A stretch of DNA of 64,000 nucleotides, taken from assembly GCF_041146395.1 (NCBI RefSeq), contig NC_090989.1, positions 216,908,843 to 216,972,842 of the forward strand, given 5' to 3'. Positions 63,509 to 64,000 of the stretch are shown in pieces (the stretch's first letter is position 1; the number at the start of each line of letters is the position of its first letter). The translations under genes were made by a program, and so were the position numbers. A model generated the notes under the pieces. It saw only the letters and a program-made list of their open reading frames with translations. It was not told where the DNA came from and did not search any database. This DNA comes from Eulemur rufifrons. Lineage: Eukaryota; Chordata; Mammalia; Primates; Lemuridae.

Positions 63509-63775
63509 CAGCCTGAGCAAGAGCGAGACCCCGTCTCTACTAAAAATAGAAAGAAATTATATGGACAGCTAAAAATATATATAGAAAAAATTAGCCGGGC
63601 ATGGTGGTGCATGCCTGTAGTCCCAGCTACTCGGGAGGCTGAGGCAGGATCACTTGAGCCCAGGAGTTTGAGGTTGCTGTGAGCTAGGCTGATGCCACGG
63701 CACTCACTCTAGCCCAGGGAAGAGAGTGAGACTCTGTCTCAAAAAAACAAACAAACAAAAAACCAAAAAAAAAAA
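63509..63775 (+). repeat. Second 5'-truncated Alu, tandem
   Basis: Starts at the same internal point (CAGCCTGAGCAAGAGCGAGAC) as the Alu just before it, directly in that element's A-rich tail. Confidence 0.92.
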
Positions 63776-64000
63776 GCAAATACAAAACATTGACCTTCAA
63801 GATGCAAGGCTGCTGAATTCGTGGGTAAAGATAGAACTAACCCCATGTTGCAAGTGCAGAAACTGAGAGTCAGTATCATGTTAGACTGAATCACGTGAAA
63901 TTGCTAATATTTGAATTTTTTTTTTTACCTATAAACATGGTACTTTCATATGGTTTACTGTAATATTTCCTATTTAATCAAAGCCCTAGTTCAAATACAA
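63776..64000. other. Intron to window end
   Basis: Nothing recognised. Confidence 0.4.

Overview
This is nuclear DNA of a strepsirrhine primate, most likely a lemur. Almost every Alu carries the linker typical of strepsirrhine Alus (an ATATGGACAGCTAAAAATATATATAG-like stretch, split here as ATATGGACAGC and TAAAAATATATATAG). The L1 3' ends are also of the strepsirrhine type. The species cannot be fixed from the window alone.

The only protein-coding gene supported is PCSK5 (proprotein convertase subtilisin/kexin type 5), transcribed on the minus strand across the whole window. Eight exons of the Cys-rich, furin-like repeat region of the long, membrane-anchored isoform (PC5B type) can be read. 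In transcript order they are 62111-62317, 60692-60760, 18235-18277, 14862-14998, 13103-13303, 8805-8882 (or 8885), 5647-5730 and 3954-4149. Their splice phases fit exactly and give one open frame of about 338 codons rich in CxxC motifs. Upstream exons (signal peptide, prodomain, catalytic and P domains, earlier Cys-rich repeats) lie beyond 64000. Downstream repeats, the transmembrane segment and the tail lie beyond position 1. One exon (8805-8882) lacks cysteines, is strongly basic, and has an altered 3' splice site.

Layout: 1-3953 is the intron downstream of the last exon seen, with two ERV-type LTRs and three Alu-family elements. 3954-18277 holds six exons with short introns (1.5-4.2 kb). 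18278-60691 is one 42.4-kb intron full of Alu, L1, HAL1, Tigger1, MER5A, MER20, MIR, L2 and MaLR copies. 60692-62317 has two exons around a 1.35-kb intron that contains a truncated 7SK RNA pseudogene. 62318-64000 is intron with two tandem truncated Alus.

The most noteworthy observations are: the changed acceptor of the basic linker exon; a 552-bp insertion with 21-bp target duplications that looks like an L1 3' transduction; the 7SK pseudogene with a target duplication; an L1 tail inside an Alu; tiny poly(A)-tailed insertions near 4.7 and 5.0 kb; a perfect 12-bp hairpin at 4439-4465; and an LTR promoter pointing antisense into the 3954-4149 exon. I saw no sign of a wholly new gene system. The longest extra ORFs (155-156 codons) look like chance ORFs.
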